Origin: Scortum barcoo | Lineage: Eukaryota; Chordata; Actinopteri; Centrarchiformes; Terapontidae | DNA length: 64,000 bases | Assembly: GCA_023238725.1 (NCBI GenBank) | Contig: CM041534.1 | Span: 2,370,449-2,434,448 of the forward strand | Direction: 5' to 3' | Shown: one piece after another, positions 39,601 to 52,407 of the stretch | How the letters are laid out: every line of letters starts with the position of its first letter | How positions within the stretch are numbered: position 1 is the first letter of the stretch | The notes under the pieces: model-generated | Database searches by the model: none | The model's input: the letters and a program-made list of their open reading frames with translations, nothing else | Told to the model about the DNA's origin: nothing | Program-made: the position numbers and the translations under genes

Positions 39601-42600
39601 GATTAAATATTTGAGAGGTTTTACATTATTTAGTGTCAGTCAGCAAAAACTATTTACTATTCTATTTGTAAATGTGTTATTTATTTATTATTTGTTTGTT
39701 TGTTTACTCTATTTGACTTTAATATAGTTTTGAGAGCCACATTAATTGTGCTGGAGTGCATCATCACAGAGCTGCCAGTGGCTGTAGACTCTTATTATAT
39801 CCTGTCCTGTCTCTTCTAATTATTGATACAGCACAATAGTCAGACAGTTCATGTAGAATTTGCCATTTGCTAAAATAAAATCCTCTGCACACAGCAGGCA
39901 GATGCATTTTGTGGTTCTGGTATGCTTGGAATTAATAGAAGTAACTGGCTAGAACAAAAGGTTAAAGGCAACATGGCAGAAGAAACAATAAAAAGTGTGC
40001 ACTTAATATAAAGAGATTACCTATAAACAGATTACCTCATCTGATTGCCCTTTAAGGGGAGCTGTTATTCGTGAAATATTCACTAGTGGCCTGTTTGACA
40101 TAACACCTTTAACTTACAGAGAACTCCAACAACTGATGGGAGGGAGGATCTAGCTGAATATCAGCAGTATGTTGTATCTCCACAACAACCCTCTTCCTCG
40201 AGGGCAAAAACGTCTGCTCTGGCCTTGACCAGCCCAAAGATGGCCGAGACTGCTAAGTGCCTGCTGTCCAGTTGTATGTGACAGCCAGTTAAGGGAGGAG
40301 GCGAGATGGGAGAGCTCTGATGAAGGGCAGTCCAGCCAAGGCTGGTCAAGCATGTCCTCAAGTGGCAGCACGATATAATAAACTGAGAGAATAAACTAGC
40401 TACTCAGTTTGACACCAAGATGAAAAATACAACACATTGTGCTGCTAATCCATAAAGATAAAATCATATTTACTTTATAAACTAGTGGGACTGACATTAA
40501 TAAACATTTATTCAACCATCTATAGATAGATAGTATACAGATAAGTATCCCTCCTTATCTGCCAAGACAAAGTGATATATAGAAGAAGCGACTGCAAGAG
40601 CAATTTTCTGGGGTTGTGAGCATGTTTTCTGAGTCAGACCTCTGAGCAGTTTTAATAAAACTATGCTCAATTGAGCATAAAAAGGGTAAATAAACTTTAC
40701 AATAGATCACAGAATTAGTCAGTTATTCACGACTACAGCTTTTAACATACCTATTATCCACTAAAGGATGTTGGTTCAAATAAAATCCATATAGTCTGTA
40801 TAGCCGTGGTACTAAACTACTCCCAAAGGCAGGGAATGGAACAAGGAAGTAATTGAATTAATAAAGAAATTTAAAAACACATTATACATTACAGCTAAGG
40901 GAAATTCAATTCACCATTCCAAAATAAAGAACAGAATTGACTTAATTGTTTTTATGAAAGGTTTAGGCTAATAGCTGATAGCACATTTCCCAGATCTAAA
41001 CCAAATGCAAAGATGTGGAGTGACTCGTACCTCCTGGTCAGAAAGATTGCCGTTGAGTCCCTCTGACTCTGGGCTGTCCCAGGTGGATATGTAGTTGTCA
41101 GTTAGAGCATCCCACACACTGCAAAACAACACGGACATATACAGGCACACATGTAAGCAAATTTCCCATCAAAGTACCACAAAAGGTATCAAAAACAAGC
41201 ATCAAAACACTATTTTTGGCCTTTGCCCCAAAGGCTGTCTACTATTTTAAGCTGGTGTATCCACACAGGGTGTAGTTAGACAGTTATATAACAGCATTAA
41301 ACTAGAGTTTGGTGTGTTGTTTTATCTCCCTGGTTGTAAGGCGGTCTACTCAGCCCTGTCTTCAGCTGCCTGCAACTTAGTCAATATTTCAATATGGCAA
41401 GTCAGTGATGGTGAATGCTGGAGGCTGCAGAGGAACAATGCACAACAGAAATAAAAACAGCTTACTACTCAGCAAAAGGTTTCCTTAGCAGAGATTTAGA
41501 TAAAGCGTCTCACATCATTGTGCTCGTGGTCTTTAAGTAGAACTCGGTGCAAGCGTCTGTCTGAGGAGGAATGACATGGAACTGGGAGAGAAGTCTCCTT
41601 TGTGTTTTTTCCTCCTCCACTTCGAGGTTGGCTCAGGACTGCTGCCCTGCTCCCAGTGGCACTGCCCACACCCGGTCACACAGTGGCCACCATTCAGCTA
41701 ACGGCTTACCTCACCAGCCATGCATGCCATGGCCTGCATGCACCAGCACATAAACAGGGTCAAAGTTTCAACACACTTAACCCTAAGATGAAAGCCTAGT
41801 GATAAAAAGTAACAAAAATAAAATAGAATTTCTAAAATAAAAAAAAATAATCTTGTGCCAAACAATCTGGAGCATTTTCCTAAAAGTTAAATAAACTATA
41901 TGAGTCCATTCTATAGGCTGACCCCATGTATTCAGATCGCAATTTTACTCTTTGAAAAAAGTTGATTGATGATATAGTGATTATGGGGTAGTCTGTATTG
42001 CTTTCTTTATTGTTTTGTATGTGAAAAATGATTTGTTGTCTTGGTTGAATGTCTTGGTTTTTACACCATAAAAAAACTGAAGTATAAAAAATAACATTTG
42101 TAGTTTAAAGGATGTGTAGAATTATTACTTGGCAGGAGGCTGGGTTTGTTAACTTTAGACAGACTAGCTGTTCCCCCTTTCTAGTCTTTATGGTCAGCTA
42201 ACAGGCTGGCATGCACCACTTAACAGACAAAAATGGAATTGGCCTTCTCTTCTTACTTTCCTCATATAAATTCTAAAAAAATCTAATCAGTGCAAACCAC
42301 AGCAACACATGAACAGCACATACGGCATGCGTCACACAGGGACAGCAGGAGCTGGAGCTCCATGTTACAAAGCTGTCCTGCTGTGAGAAATCAGTCTGTT
42401 TAATATTCTAATTCTCCATCAGCTTGTCAGACTCACTCATATCTGCTGTTCTGATCAGGCAGCTGCAGGGATTAGAACAACATCTTCAATTATATTCAGT
42501 GTCTAAATAACACTAAGGTGAATAAATATCTAGTCAATGAGCCTCACTCGATTGTGAATTACAGCATGAACTGTTACTTGTGAAAACGGAGGAACAATGA

Positions 42601-44021
42601 GACGTTGTTGGTGCGACAGAAACACCAGAGGAGGTTTGGACAGTTTGTCTGGAATACATCTCTGCTGGTTTCCTTATCTGTGCCACAGCAAATCAGAGTA
42701 TGGCATTTGGCTTGTGTCTTGGTCGTGACATGCAGATTAGTGTACTACTGTAGAACTCACATCCACCCACTTCCTGTGGTCCGACCTCTCAGGGCTTTAT
42801 TCATCAACACATTTTTAACGGCCATCTAACACAAATCATGTGATTCCTCTCCAAAAACTCTCCTCTTACACCTACAGCACAGGCTATTTTTAGCACGATT
42901 CATATCCACACAGTGTGAGGACGTGCCTGTTTCCGCCCCAGAGCCTGCTCGCAAAAGGAGGAGGGTCTGGTAGTCAGCTGGTGGAGAGGCAGAGACAGAG
43001 ACAGATCCACAGAGCCAAAGCCAACTGAGGCGTATCACACTGCACATTGAATAATTCAGCATGCAGTGGAGCTGGGGAGGGTGGGGTCATGCTGTTGATT
43101 GACTGGTTGTTTTGGATGTTTGTGTGTGGAAATATTTTGGCTTTGAGAGTGTGTAGTGAATGGCGTTAATGACATCATATTGAGTTGGCTAGTGTGTATT
43201 GTAATTAACATAAAGGGCTGGAGAAATATTTCCTATTTTATGTGTGCTGAGAGTCTGGCATTTTACCATGTCACTGTATTTCGTAGTCATTTCTATCACT
43301 TTATTAAATCCCTGATGGCAAGGTGTGTTTCATCATAAAGCCCAAAACCACAAGAAATTGTCTCAAATATCCACATAGACATACAATACACAAAAATCGG
43401 CAATCTGTATGAACACTGTGGTGTGGTTCTACTTGGGTGGGATGTCAGGTTCTTTCTGTTTCTAACCAAAAATATTGATGCAGATGCTTTTTAATGGACT
43501 TAGTGTCAATTCAGGCCCCTGATCTGACTGAAGACTGATGTGATAGATTAGATAGATTAAGACATACATTTTGGACATTGCAGGCTTGATATTATATATA
43601 ACAGGCTGATTAATGCCATAAGAAGTAGCTGAAAGCCCCAGAGAATCTTCTGCTATGAATACTTTATCAAACCATGTTACTGTGTGGTCACTCACTCTTC
43701 ATCCTGCAGCCTCTCCTCATCCTCCTGGCTGTGTGACTGGTTGCGTATGGGTGCCAGGCCCTCCGTCTTGGTGTTGTAATTGTGGAAGCAGACGTTGAGC
43801 TTCTCGTCAAACTCGTTCACCAGATCCTCCATGGATTTGAAGCTCATCATCTCAGAGAAGTTCTCCAGCTCGGAGAAGTCCTCGCGGGTGATGGAGGCCA
43901 GGGGGACGGTGGTGGTGGTTGAGTAGGTGGAGTGGTTCAGTGCTGGGTGGTCCAGCTCATCCATGCGGCAGGGGCGGAGGTCCTCAAACTCCTCATCCAA
44001 ACACACGAGAGGGGCTTCCAT
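33666..44021 (-). CDS. fez1: Fasciculation and elongation protein zeta-1 (FEZ1)
   Basis: Cytosolic adaptor linking kinesin-1 to cargo in axon growth and transport. Nine coding exons (high to low): 44021-43696, 41118-41031, 39402-39316, 38114-37949, 36844-36543, 35437-35357, 34241-34166, 34077-34012, 33682-33666. All phases agree and give 402 aa (human 392). Residues 1-18 (MEAPLVCLDEEFEDLRPC) are nearly those of mammalian FEZ1. An acidic region follows with 'SFKSMEDLVNEFDEKLNVC', 'VWDALTDNY', 'NEEPLITADQ' and 'NSPDPGE'. The conserved coiled coil is at about 233-287 ('LARREELEFEKEVKNTFI'), then a basic KRRRRDK patch, and the C-terminus reads 'MKEDSEKVPTLLTDYILK' plus VLCPT. The N-terminus excludes FEZ2. 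The start ATG has a good context (GCCATGG), and a splice acceptor 22 bases upstream shows that a 5' non-coding exon exists. An L2 LINE fragment sits in the intron between the third and fourth coding exons. Confidence 0.96.
37628..37656. repeat. (TA)n microsatellite in fez1 intron
   Basis: A run of TA units with one interrupting G, in the fez1 intron between the fourth and fifth coding exons. Confidence 0.9.
38560..39055 (+). mobile_element. Decayed L2-like LINE fragment (reverse transcriptase to ORF2 3' part)
   Basis: Plus-strand translation shows the reverse-transcriptase signature GVPQGSV at about 38,583, followed by LCYADNTHIYLSVSP at about 38,631, the usual L2/CR1-type 'YADDTQLYLS' block. 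Here the second catalytic Asp is Asn. Further on (about 38,905-39,045) is the downstream block equivalent to the L2 'HITPILxSLHWLPV' region, broken by frameshifts and stops. The intervening 5-prime part of ORF2 is missing. It is an old, dead insertion antisense to fez1 in the intron between its third and fourth coding exons. Confidence 0.75.
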
Positions 44022-44043
44022 GGCGTCCCCTGTCTGCTAACGT

Positions 44044-47011
44044 CTGCACAGGCAGAGGGATGGTGATTTAGTGTTTAATGCTGAGAGGTTGCTACATCAG
44101 CACAGCTTATAAAAGCGATGTTTAAGGTTTGATCAGCATTCCTTTAATGAGGCGAGGCCACTGCTGCAGCAAATGTGTTCAAATGGAAAGACCAGATCAG
44201 ACAAAGCACAAGAGTCCGTAGCTGTCCCCATCTGTTAGATTTATGAGGATCCCAGACGGATTTATCTGGCCTCTCCTAAATCACGCCTGCCTCACCTCAT
44301 GTGGACTGGCACCATGATGTCTAGACAAAGAGGAGGTGGAGGTAGATGTGCCAGAAGGGGACCAGGTCCCAAAGGGAGCCCAACCAGTTGGCTTTACTGG
44401 TAAACCACAGTTAATTAAGTACCTCTAATGGGATTTAACTGATGAGGTTTCCAGGGTTCTGGGACATGAAATTATACGAACATTTGTCAAAGTATGCAAT
44501 ATATTACACTAAATATTACAGTATTACAGCTACTTCCTTTTCCTTGTGCTGGCCAAGGGTTTCTTTAAGGGTTATGATACTAAATAAATATGGGTGTAAA
44601 AATTTATCCTTCATTAAATTGTGCCAGATAATTGTAAAGTTCCTCTGAGAACGATTCTGATTTTGCCTTAATGCAAACTCATGTATCAGTTGCAAAAAAA
44701 TAATATATTTTAAAGATACAATTTAACACACCCTTCACTGTGTGCACTGTGGATGGCTTAGAAATGATTTCACAATATATTCAGAAAGGTAAGAAACAAA
44801 AATATAGCACCTATATAACAATACATAGAGACAGAGAATTATGAAGCCTGGGATTTTTAAAATGTAAGTTTTATTTTTAATGTCCTCTCAAATAAGGCAG
44901 CTTGACACATCACTAAAGAGAATAAAGTTTAACCCAGATTCTCCCAATATGTAGTATTTTCCAATGTTCCCTTCAAAATTACATTTGGTGATTGATTTGG
45001 TAAAATTTTGGTGCAATTCCAGCTAATTCATTTTTGTCCCAAAGATATTACTCTCACTTTGTTCTGTTCAGTCTTATTGTTAATAAACTGGTGGGAGGCC
45101 TATTTGCCACAGTGGAGTAACAAAGGAGCTCATACAGTATCAGATATGTGTAAAAGAGGTGAACTCAGTACATCCAAAGACCTGTAAAAATTGTTTTGAT
45201 TTGCAATTTAATAATTTGAATTAAAAACATACATATGTTGTTCCATTAAGATAAGAATGTATCTGCTACCATTTAATATTTCAGCTAACTTTGGAAAGTT
45301 AAGTTTGGAAAAATATTAAACTTCCTCCAAAGACACAGATGATCAATTAGAGCATCATAAATATGTTAACAGAGCATGTTGTGCCACATATTTTTGAGAC
45401 GTGGTAAACTTGTGTATATCTTACATAGGTAAGAGTAAACTCATCAAGTTATCAGCAGAGCTCACAGAAACTAGAAAATAATGCTGATGGGCATTATTTT
45501 CAGTTTTACTGAACATATATGAAATATATGAAATAATGTCCTGACACACTTCCTTGGAGCCTGAAAGAGCAAAAGGGCCTCATTAATTGAAAAATTAAAT
45601 GTCATTTTATAAAACAGTCAAAAGTAAAATGTGCCAAACCATCATAAGAAAAAATGTTCATTCATAGGGAGGACTGAATGCTGCAGTCAGACTTTTAAGA
45701 GTCGGACGCAGTCTAATTACAGTAGTGAGGCCAAAATTTCATCCTCTGTGCTTTGTTGGACCGTGGCCTGGCGTAAATGGGTAAGTGCAGAGGAGTCCAT
45801 TTAAAAACACGCTTGTGCAAGCCTCTTCCTCCTCATCACACCACTCAGCAAAGTGCTGTCAACAACCGGATATTGTTTTTCAGGATCTCATCCACTCACT
45901 CTTTAGTTCTCCCCTCTTTGTACTAGTGTGTTTTTGGCTTGTGCTTTTTTTTTTCATTGCATCAGCTTCGTCATTGGCTGAACACTTCTCCATTCTCCAA
46001 ATTGATTCCGTCTTGAATAAATCCTGGCAGCAGTGAAATCACCCCCTTTATGTGACAGTGACTGACAGCTTGTGTCTGTTAATAGATCCAATTGGTTTAC
46101 TTGGATAACAAACATGGGCAAGGAAATTAGTATCAGACTCTAAGATTGCCACAGGGGCCTCTCAGGGGGCACTGATGTAGTGTTGCTTGAAAATTTGGCA
46201 GGCTGAAAAATCCCACTTTCAAACTCCTATTTGCAGTTTCCGTTCATGCTGTGGCCTTTCTATCTCCTGCTACATTACAGTATGTGTAGAGAATGGATGT
46301 GGAAATGATATGAAGTCCAAATATCCACATTAGAGCTGACAGCAGTACGGACAGTGTGTGTATGTGTGTGCAGGATGTGCAGGTATTGAATGTCTGTATA
46401 GTGTGTTTGGGATATGTGTCAGCCTTTTTTGTATGTGACCTTCACAGAGAGTGGTGGTGGTCTCAGGTGCATCCCCGTGCTACAGGGGCATGCAGGTATC
46501 AAAACACCCAATCACAAGCCCTCATCAGAGGTCATTTAATGCAATGGAGCCAAATCACTCACCCCATTTTACAGTGGGAGGGATGGCCACAGACACACAA
46601 TCGAACAGCAGATCAAACATCCATTCCATTGCAGATTTTTAAAGCTTTTTTTTTCTATTTTGTGACTGGAATCATATTTGTATTGCAAAAGCAAACTGAA
46701 TCATCGTTTTTGTCCCACAAATATAAATGTATATATATGTAACTGAAATTGACTCCATTTCAACTCAATTTTCAGGCGCCCGTTTCCAGAAATCAAGCAA
46801 AAGCATGTCATCAGCTTATCAGAGGGAGAAAAAAAGAGGAGAGTGGGGGAGGGAGAGAAGAGCAGCGAGGGAGAGAGGAAGAGGAGAGATGGAGGAAACC
46901 ATGGTTACAAGGCAAGGATGGTGGGAAGATGATGCACAGCGAGGACCCTGGAGAGGTCGGGACTGGAAGAACGAACAGCGGGATGATGGGTACAGAGGGA
47001 AGACAGATTAC
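44044..47011. other. Probable first intron / upstream region of fez1
   Basis: I see no coding exon. If the 47,012-47,130 exon is right, this is fez1 intron 1, ending at the acceptor immediately above 44,043. The sequence is mostly AT-rich, with a strong GA-rich tract at about 46,820-46,900 (CT-rich on the fez1 strand). A plus-strand frame at 46356-46742 has no recognisable content. Confidence 0.5.
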
Positions 47012-47130
47012 CTGCAGTGGATGTGCCGCTGTCGTTACAGCTCGGGGTCCAGGCAGGATCTTCTGAGATGAGGAGAATCTGTGCCTGAGCCTCCCTCTGC
47101 TGCAAAGCCTACGGACGAGCAGCAGCAGTT
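47012..47130 (-). other. Possible non-coding first exon of fez1
   Basis: The fez1 coding exon is preceded by a clear acceptor, so a 5' exon must lie upstream. The best donor I find is CACTGCAG|GTAATC on the minus strand at 47,012/47,011, in a locally GC-richer block. The upper limit is a guess. No TATA box is evident. Other upstream positions cannot be excluded. Confidence 0.25.
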
Positions 47131-50100
47131 ACATTCATTCCAGGGTGAAGGAGAGACAAATAAAATCAGGGAGGTAAAGATGTCAGAGTGGTCTGAGCTT
47201 TGGTCTGTATCCCTTCCCTCACCCGTTAGCCCACAGCCACCCTTATCTGTCCTCCCACAGCCCGTTGTTCTAATAGGCAGCCAGCCCAGCTCACACAGAG
47301 CCTGCGCAATGCCAGGCCTCTGACGATATCAGCCCACCCCCTCCCTTTCTCCCCTCACTATCCTTTCTGTCTCCCTTTGTCCCTGCCTCCTTCCCTCCCT
47401 CCCTCTTTTTCCTGCACACATTAATTCCCCAATATTCATGAGGAGAGAAGGAAGAGGAGGAGGAGGAGCAGGAGGTTTCTATAGCAAGGTAGCACATTGT
47501 TTATCTATGTGCCTCGTTCATGAAATCCTCTTCACTATAACACATGCTGTCCCTTTATCCTCTGCTCGATCATTCTGCTGCTGGTCTGATTAAAATATCA
47601 TGTCCAGAAGAGAATATATTATTTTTAACCCGTATAGTTAGGTGATGAAAAGAATGAATAGAATCATACAGAAAAAACCCAAGTCCATTTTCTCCCACCC
47701 AATTATCACAAAACAAAAACTGTCATAGTTATTTACCACACTGATGAGGTAGGAGGAGAAGCAAGTAAAACATAAAGGATCATATTGTACATTTTGTCTT
47801 TATCTTTAATGATAGAATCTTTTAATATTAGTTTATCATAAAATTAATTATATATGACTTTATGTTGTGTTTCATGTGATTTGTCTGATCTAATGATTGT
47901 TTTGGTGTTGTAGAAAACTTTCTCAATTGTAATGTGTACCTACATAAATAGCATGCAAAATGTTATTATCTTTGGCAACAGGCAAAAAGAGTCATTGGTT
48001 TGAATAGTTATATGAAGACCTATATGACCTATGAGGAGTTATATCAAGAATGGGTTTTCCTAATTGCATTTCACAACACAGTATATAAACCAGCCAATAC
48101 TGAAAATTTCAAAATAAAACCCACAGTAAAAGTAGGATTGCATCCTTTTGAAATTCATTCAAATTTCAAAACATGAAAATACATAAAATAGATGCTGATC
48201 AAAATGCCAAATGATCATGAACTTGATGTTGACACATAAAGACACATATCCCACAGCCCCTGAAGGCAAACTGAGATTTGTGATATTGGGCTGTCTACAT
48301 AAAAACTGATTTGACTTGACCCATCGATTCTTTATAGCCGGTGCTTCAAAATCTGCATAATCCCTGGTTTCAATCTGTGACCTCCTGTCCAAAAGCCTTG
48401 GCTCTGCAAACATAAACGCATGCACTGGCGTAACAGTTCACATGTTATTATCACACCCAGAGTGCACTCAGACTGGGAAAGATAATAATATGGCTATCTT
48501 TGAGGCCTGGAACATCCAGCACTTTCCCTTCACATGTTGTAAACAGTGTAGTTTGGACTTTTACTTGCAGTCCAGCAACTGTGACTCTAGTGATAAAAAC
48601 TGGTGATGAGAACAAAGCTGAAAAATCATCAGTGAAAAGAGTTTTTGTCCTCCCAAAATGGATACCATAATTTTAGAAATTGGCAAACAGATAAAACAGG
48701 CAAAGACAAAGAGAGAGGCTGCAGACTGATTTGCTGAACAAATGACGTCAGGAGGTGCTGAGCATACCTGCTTGGCTAAAGATGCTGCACACTATAAAAA
48801 ATAAAACATCACATCACAGAACGCACTGTACTCACTACACCTACATACCTAAAAACAATCACACATACAAGCATGCAGTGTATGCTTTAGCACATAATAG
48901 GCAGCATTGCAAACACAAATTTCATTATCGACGGTGTGAAACACAGTTTTGGAAGCCAACAGCCAACAAACACCAACTTCATTAGACTCCGTGAGCAGCT
49001 GCTTCCTCCTCACACAACAAGAAAAGAGGAGAAAAGGAAGAAAGGAGACGGGGCCTGTCAGAGGCCTCCCATTACTACGGCAACGTAGCTCACAGTGCCC
49101 AGCATTGCACAGACGCTGGTTGCCATGGTTATACCGTAGCTGCACTGGCAAAGGAATTACTCAACAAGCTACAGTCGGGGACAAGAAGGAAAAAACTCTC
49201 ACTTCAAATCCCTTTTCAACGACAATAAACAGCACCAGATTTGGCTGTAGCTTTATTTGAGGAGAAGGAACATGCTGTAAGGCCTGATTGTGATGATTTT
49301 AGCAAGATTTTAACAAGAGCAAATTACACATAAGCTATAAGTACTGTGAATATATAGAAGTAGGCATTTAATGGACTTATACCAGCATGTAAAGAACTTC
49401 TCTTTGCCAGAAAGAAAGTAGATGCATGTTCCTCCTTACATTTGCGGTGACATTCTCTCATACTAACCCTTGCTTCTTTTAGTTTAACTGGTTATGGTGA
49501 ATATGCATCACACATCAATCCAGTATGCACAAAACAAAGTATGTGAATATCTGCGGTCATTAAAACGTTAACAAGCTGTTGAGTTATAACTGGGTGGAGA
49601 GAGATTCACTGCATGTTCAGGTGTCATCCCAGCCAGACACTTCAGCAGCTGGTTAGCACACATTCAAGCTGCTAATGAGATTCAGCGAAGCCGAAACAAT
49701 AGTGGAGGAGAGGAGGACCAAGAATACTGATTGCACTGAATGTAGTCTTCAAGGTTTTTTTCCCCTCATATAAATTTCACACTTTGTAGGAGTGGAAGTG
49801 GTTTAGGATTGGAGGACTGGAACAATGGCTTTACCATAGTGTGAAAACAATTTTTCTTTTTTTTTTTCTTGTATGGAGGCCTCAGCACTACAGTGTTACA
49901 ACTTGTCAAAGGGAGACAATAGGAGAAATAAAACCATTAAGATAAAACAATCCACCAACATAGTGTAATACTACAGCTGTCAGGAGTTCTGACAAGACTG
50001 AGACTTAAAGTGAATGAACTGCACTGTTCGAAACAAACAGAATGAGATGATAAAAATCATTAGACTCTGCAGCCAGTGTAAATCCTTTAATTGGGTGTCC

Positions 50101-52245
50101 CATGCTGAAAAGATATACATATGTATATAAAAAAATGTATAATGCAACACTGTTCTCGATAGTTCTAGATAAAAATAGTGTCAATTCCGCGATACATCAT
50201 TATATTCATGTATTTGAAGTGTAGCAGGAGATGGAACGTATTTAAGTCTCCCTTAGTCCCTAGTTTGCTGGCATCTAGTGGTGACTAGGTGTACAGCATG
50301 TAAAAACCTGCTCAAGAGACAAGGATAATTTAAAATTTGGCGAATACTATCTCACTTTATACCATTTATTAATATTTCCAGCAGGTACTCAGAAGAAAAT
50401 AAAACACTGAAGATGGCTCAACAATAAAGGGCAGTGATGCAGAGTGATATGCTGTTGAAAAAAAATATATTTGAAGTTGCTCCTGGTCTGTCCCTGCCTT
50501 TGCCTGAAAGATCATTTTAATAAAAACATCACATGTTCAGTTCCTGCATACAACATGATACACCACAAGTGATCCTGATTCAGAAAAGGTTTTTCAGTTT
50601 TTTTTTTATTAAACCTGGCACTGCTCCATCACTGAAGTATCATAGGACATATTGTTCTGTGGGTAATGTGTCCCAGTGGTTCCTCCATAACATGAAATAA
50701 TAATCTACTATTGCCATAACTTGTAACAAAGGAACTGGGACAAATAAACAGCTTCCTGTTTAGAAATGTTCAGTTTATTAAGCTTCTGAGACAATCACAT
50801 TCTAATCTGTCTTCTCAACAGCCTGCAAATACAATGTTCACAATAATGCTCAGGATTCTTAACTAAGTCAAAGAACTGCTGGTTTCTTCTTGATCCTGTC
50901 TCGATTTCTAAGGTTTACTTATTCATAAAAGAATATCATTGCTGTGAGTTGCTGATCTGTCTGTTCTATTTTTCTACCTTTTTTTTGTTTAACATATCAG
51001 TGATGAAAAAGATACAGAAAAGTTTTTATATATAAATATACCGCAGTCACAGGTTTCTGAACAACAAATGTTTTAGGATTCATGATTAAACATCAAGCAA
51101 TGCATTTGGAAAGTCAAGTCAAGTTTATTTACAGGGGGTGCAGTCCTCTTTAAGTGCTTTACAAGTTAATAAAAATGACAAACTAAATGACAAACTTCAC
51201 ACACTTAGACCAATAAAAACACACGTGACAGCGCTCTTCAAGGAGGAAGGTTTGACCAAAGGAAGCAAGCCATAGTCAAATAACCGAAGGCAACTGAGTT
51301 GTTTGTGATTAATGGTTGAGTGGTCAACAGATCTGTGCTGGTGCTGTGGTCTTTGTATGTGGAGCATTGAAGATTTAGATCTTGATCTATTGTCTTAAAG
51401 CGAACAGCAGTCTGCTGAATTAAAGCTGTATGTTTCCACTGACATCTTCATCAGAACAAACAGAAGTGGTGGGCTGGAAACCACATCATGTTTACAATAT
51501 AGAGACATCCTAATGGGGAATTAAAATATGAAGTAATCAGACTATCATCTGCATAATCTGCATCTGTAGTCATAAATATATTTTTCCTCCCACAGCCCAT
51601 ACAAAAAGGTACATATGTGCTTATACAGTATGTATGTGCTTTCCATGGTGACATCTCTCATTTCACAAAATATGACACTGCCTTGAATGAGTCATGTGGA
51701 ACTTGCTGGGAGGGAACCTGTCCATTTTTTATGGATATATTTCATATGTCATTGTATTTTTATAATATTATAGTATTATACGTGCTGAAATATATATTCT
51801 TCTAAGAACTGTTCCGTCCAATCATTTAATGCCAAGGGAGGTTTTGTGATTTTTGACATGATTGGTTGACCAGCCCATCTCCATATACCCAAGTATGTGC
51901 TAGATACATTGTTTGTACTGTTTGATGAGGACACACAGTGTGTCACCACATTACTATTTGCCCTTAACATGTTTTGCAGTTTCCTCCCGTGCTTTAGCAC
52001 TTTTCACCTGTGATGTAGAGCTACTGTAATCTATTTGGAATGAGAGAAAGGTATTAATAACTGATTTCAGAACAGAATGACAGACTTTAATTTTGAACAT
52101 TTCTGTGCTAAAGAGAACAACAGCATGATAAGGAGGTGATGTGTTGCTTCTGCTAGAATATGATTTGGTATTGAGTGAAAGCCGTCCTGGTGTAGTGGGA
52201 GGGATGACTGTTCCTTCTGATTGTCCAAATGAAATTAGAAGCAGT
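47131..52245. other. Spacer between fez1 and cfap58
   Basis: I see no supported gene. Near 47,335-47,470 there is a pyrimidine-rich stretch and then a GGA-rich stretch. The frame at 48949-49260 (plus) and the frames near 49,000 have no known domain. A fish dispersed-repeat fragment lies near 51,115. An uninterrupted minus-strand frame at 51,954-52,274 lies just past the cfap58 polyadenylation signal and is discussed in the findings. Confidence 0.5.
51112..51172. repeat. Dispersed teleost repeat fragment
   Basis: 'aagtcaagtttattta' followed some 25 bases later by 'aagtgctttacaagttaataaaa' is the hallmark of a short element found in many copies in teleost genomes (usual form: AAGTTTATTTATATAGCAC, then AAAGTGCTTTACA). 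The family name cannot be assigned by eye. Confidence 0.5.
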
Positions 52246-52251
52246 TTTATT
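52246..52251 (-). terminator. Candidate cfap58 polyadenylation signal
   Basis: TTTATT on the plus strand reads AATAAA on the cfap58 strand, about 157 bases past the stop codon at 52,408. It is the first canonical signal I see downstream of the gene. Confidence 0.5.
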
Positions 52252-52407
52252 AAATTATCATTATTAAAGTTCACATATCAGGCATCTACATAATGAAAGT
52301 CTTTTTCACACAGGTCATGGTTGCTTTAATTATTAAGTGGTGATTGATGTGTTTTCATTTCAAAATAATGAAAAGATGAATTATAAGATGTTCTCATATA
52401 ACAGCCA

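Noticed and set aside
41571..41799. Two overlapping plus-strand frames in a fez1 intron
   Set aside because: No known domain; the overlap in two frames and intronic antisense position suggest chance.
46356..47066. Overlapping plus-strand frames of 105-128 codons
   Set aside because: They run through a GA-rich low-complexity tract in several frames at once, which is typical of chance frames in biased sequence.
49120..49135. X-box-like GTTGCCATGGTTAT
   Set aside because: Only one half-site fits the RFX consensus and no gene start is nearby.
50268..50284. 'catctagtggtg' shared with 63,722-63,733, as CTCF sites
   Set aside because: Both lack the full GGCAG part of the CTCF core; probably ends of common repeats or chance.
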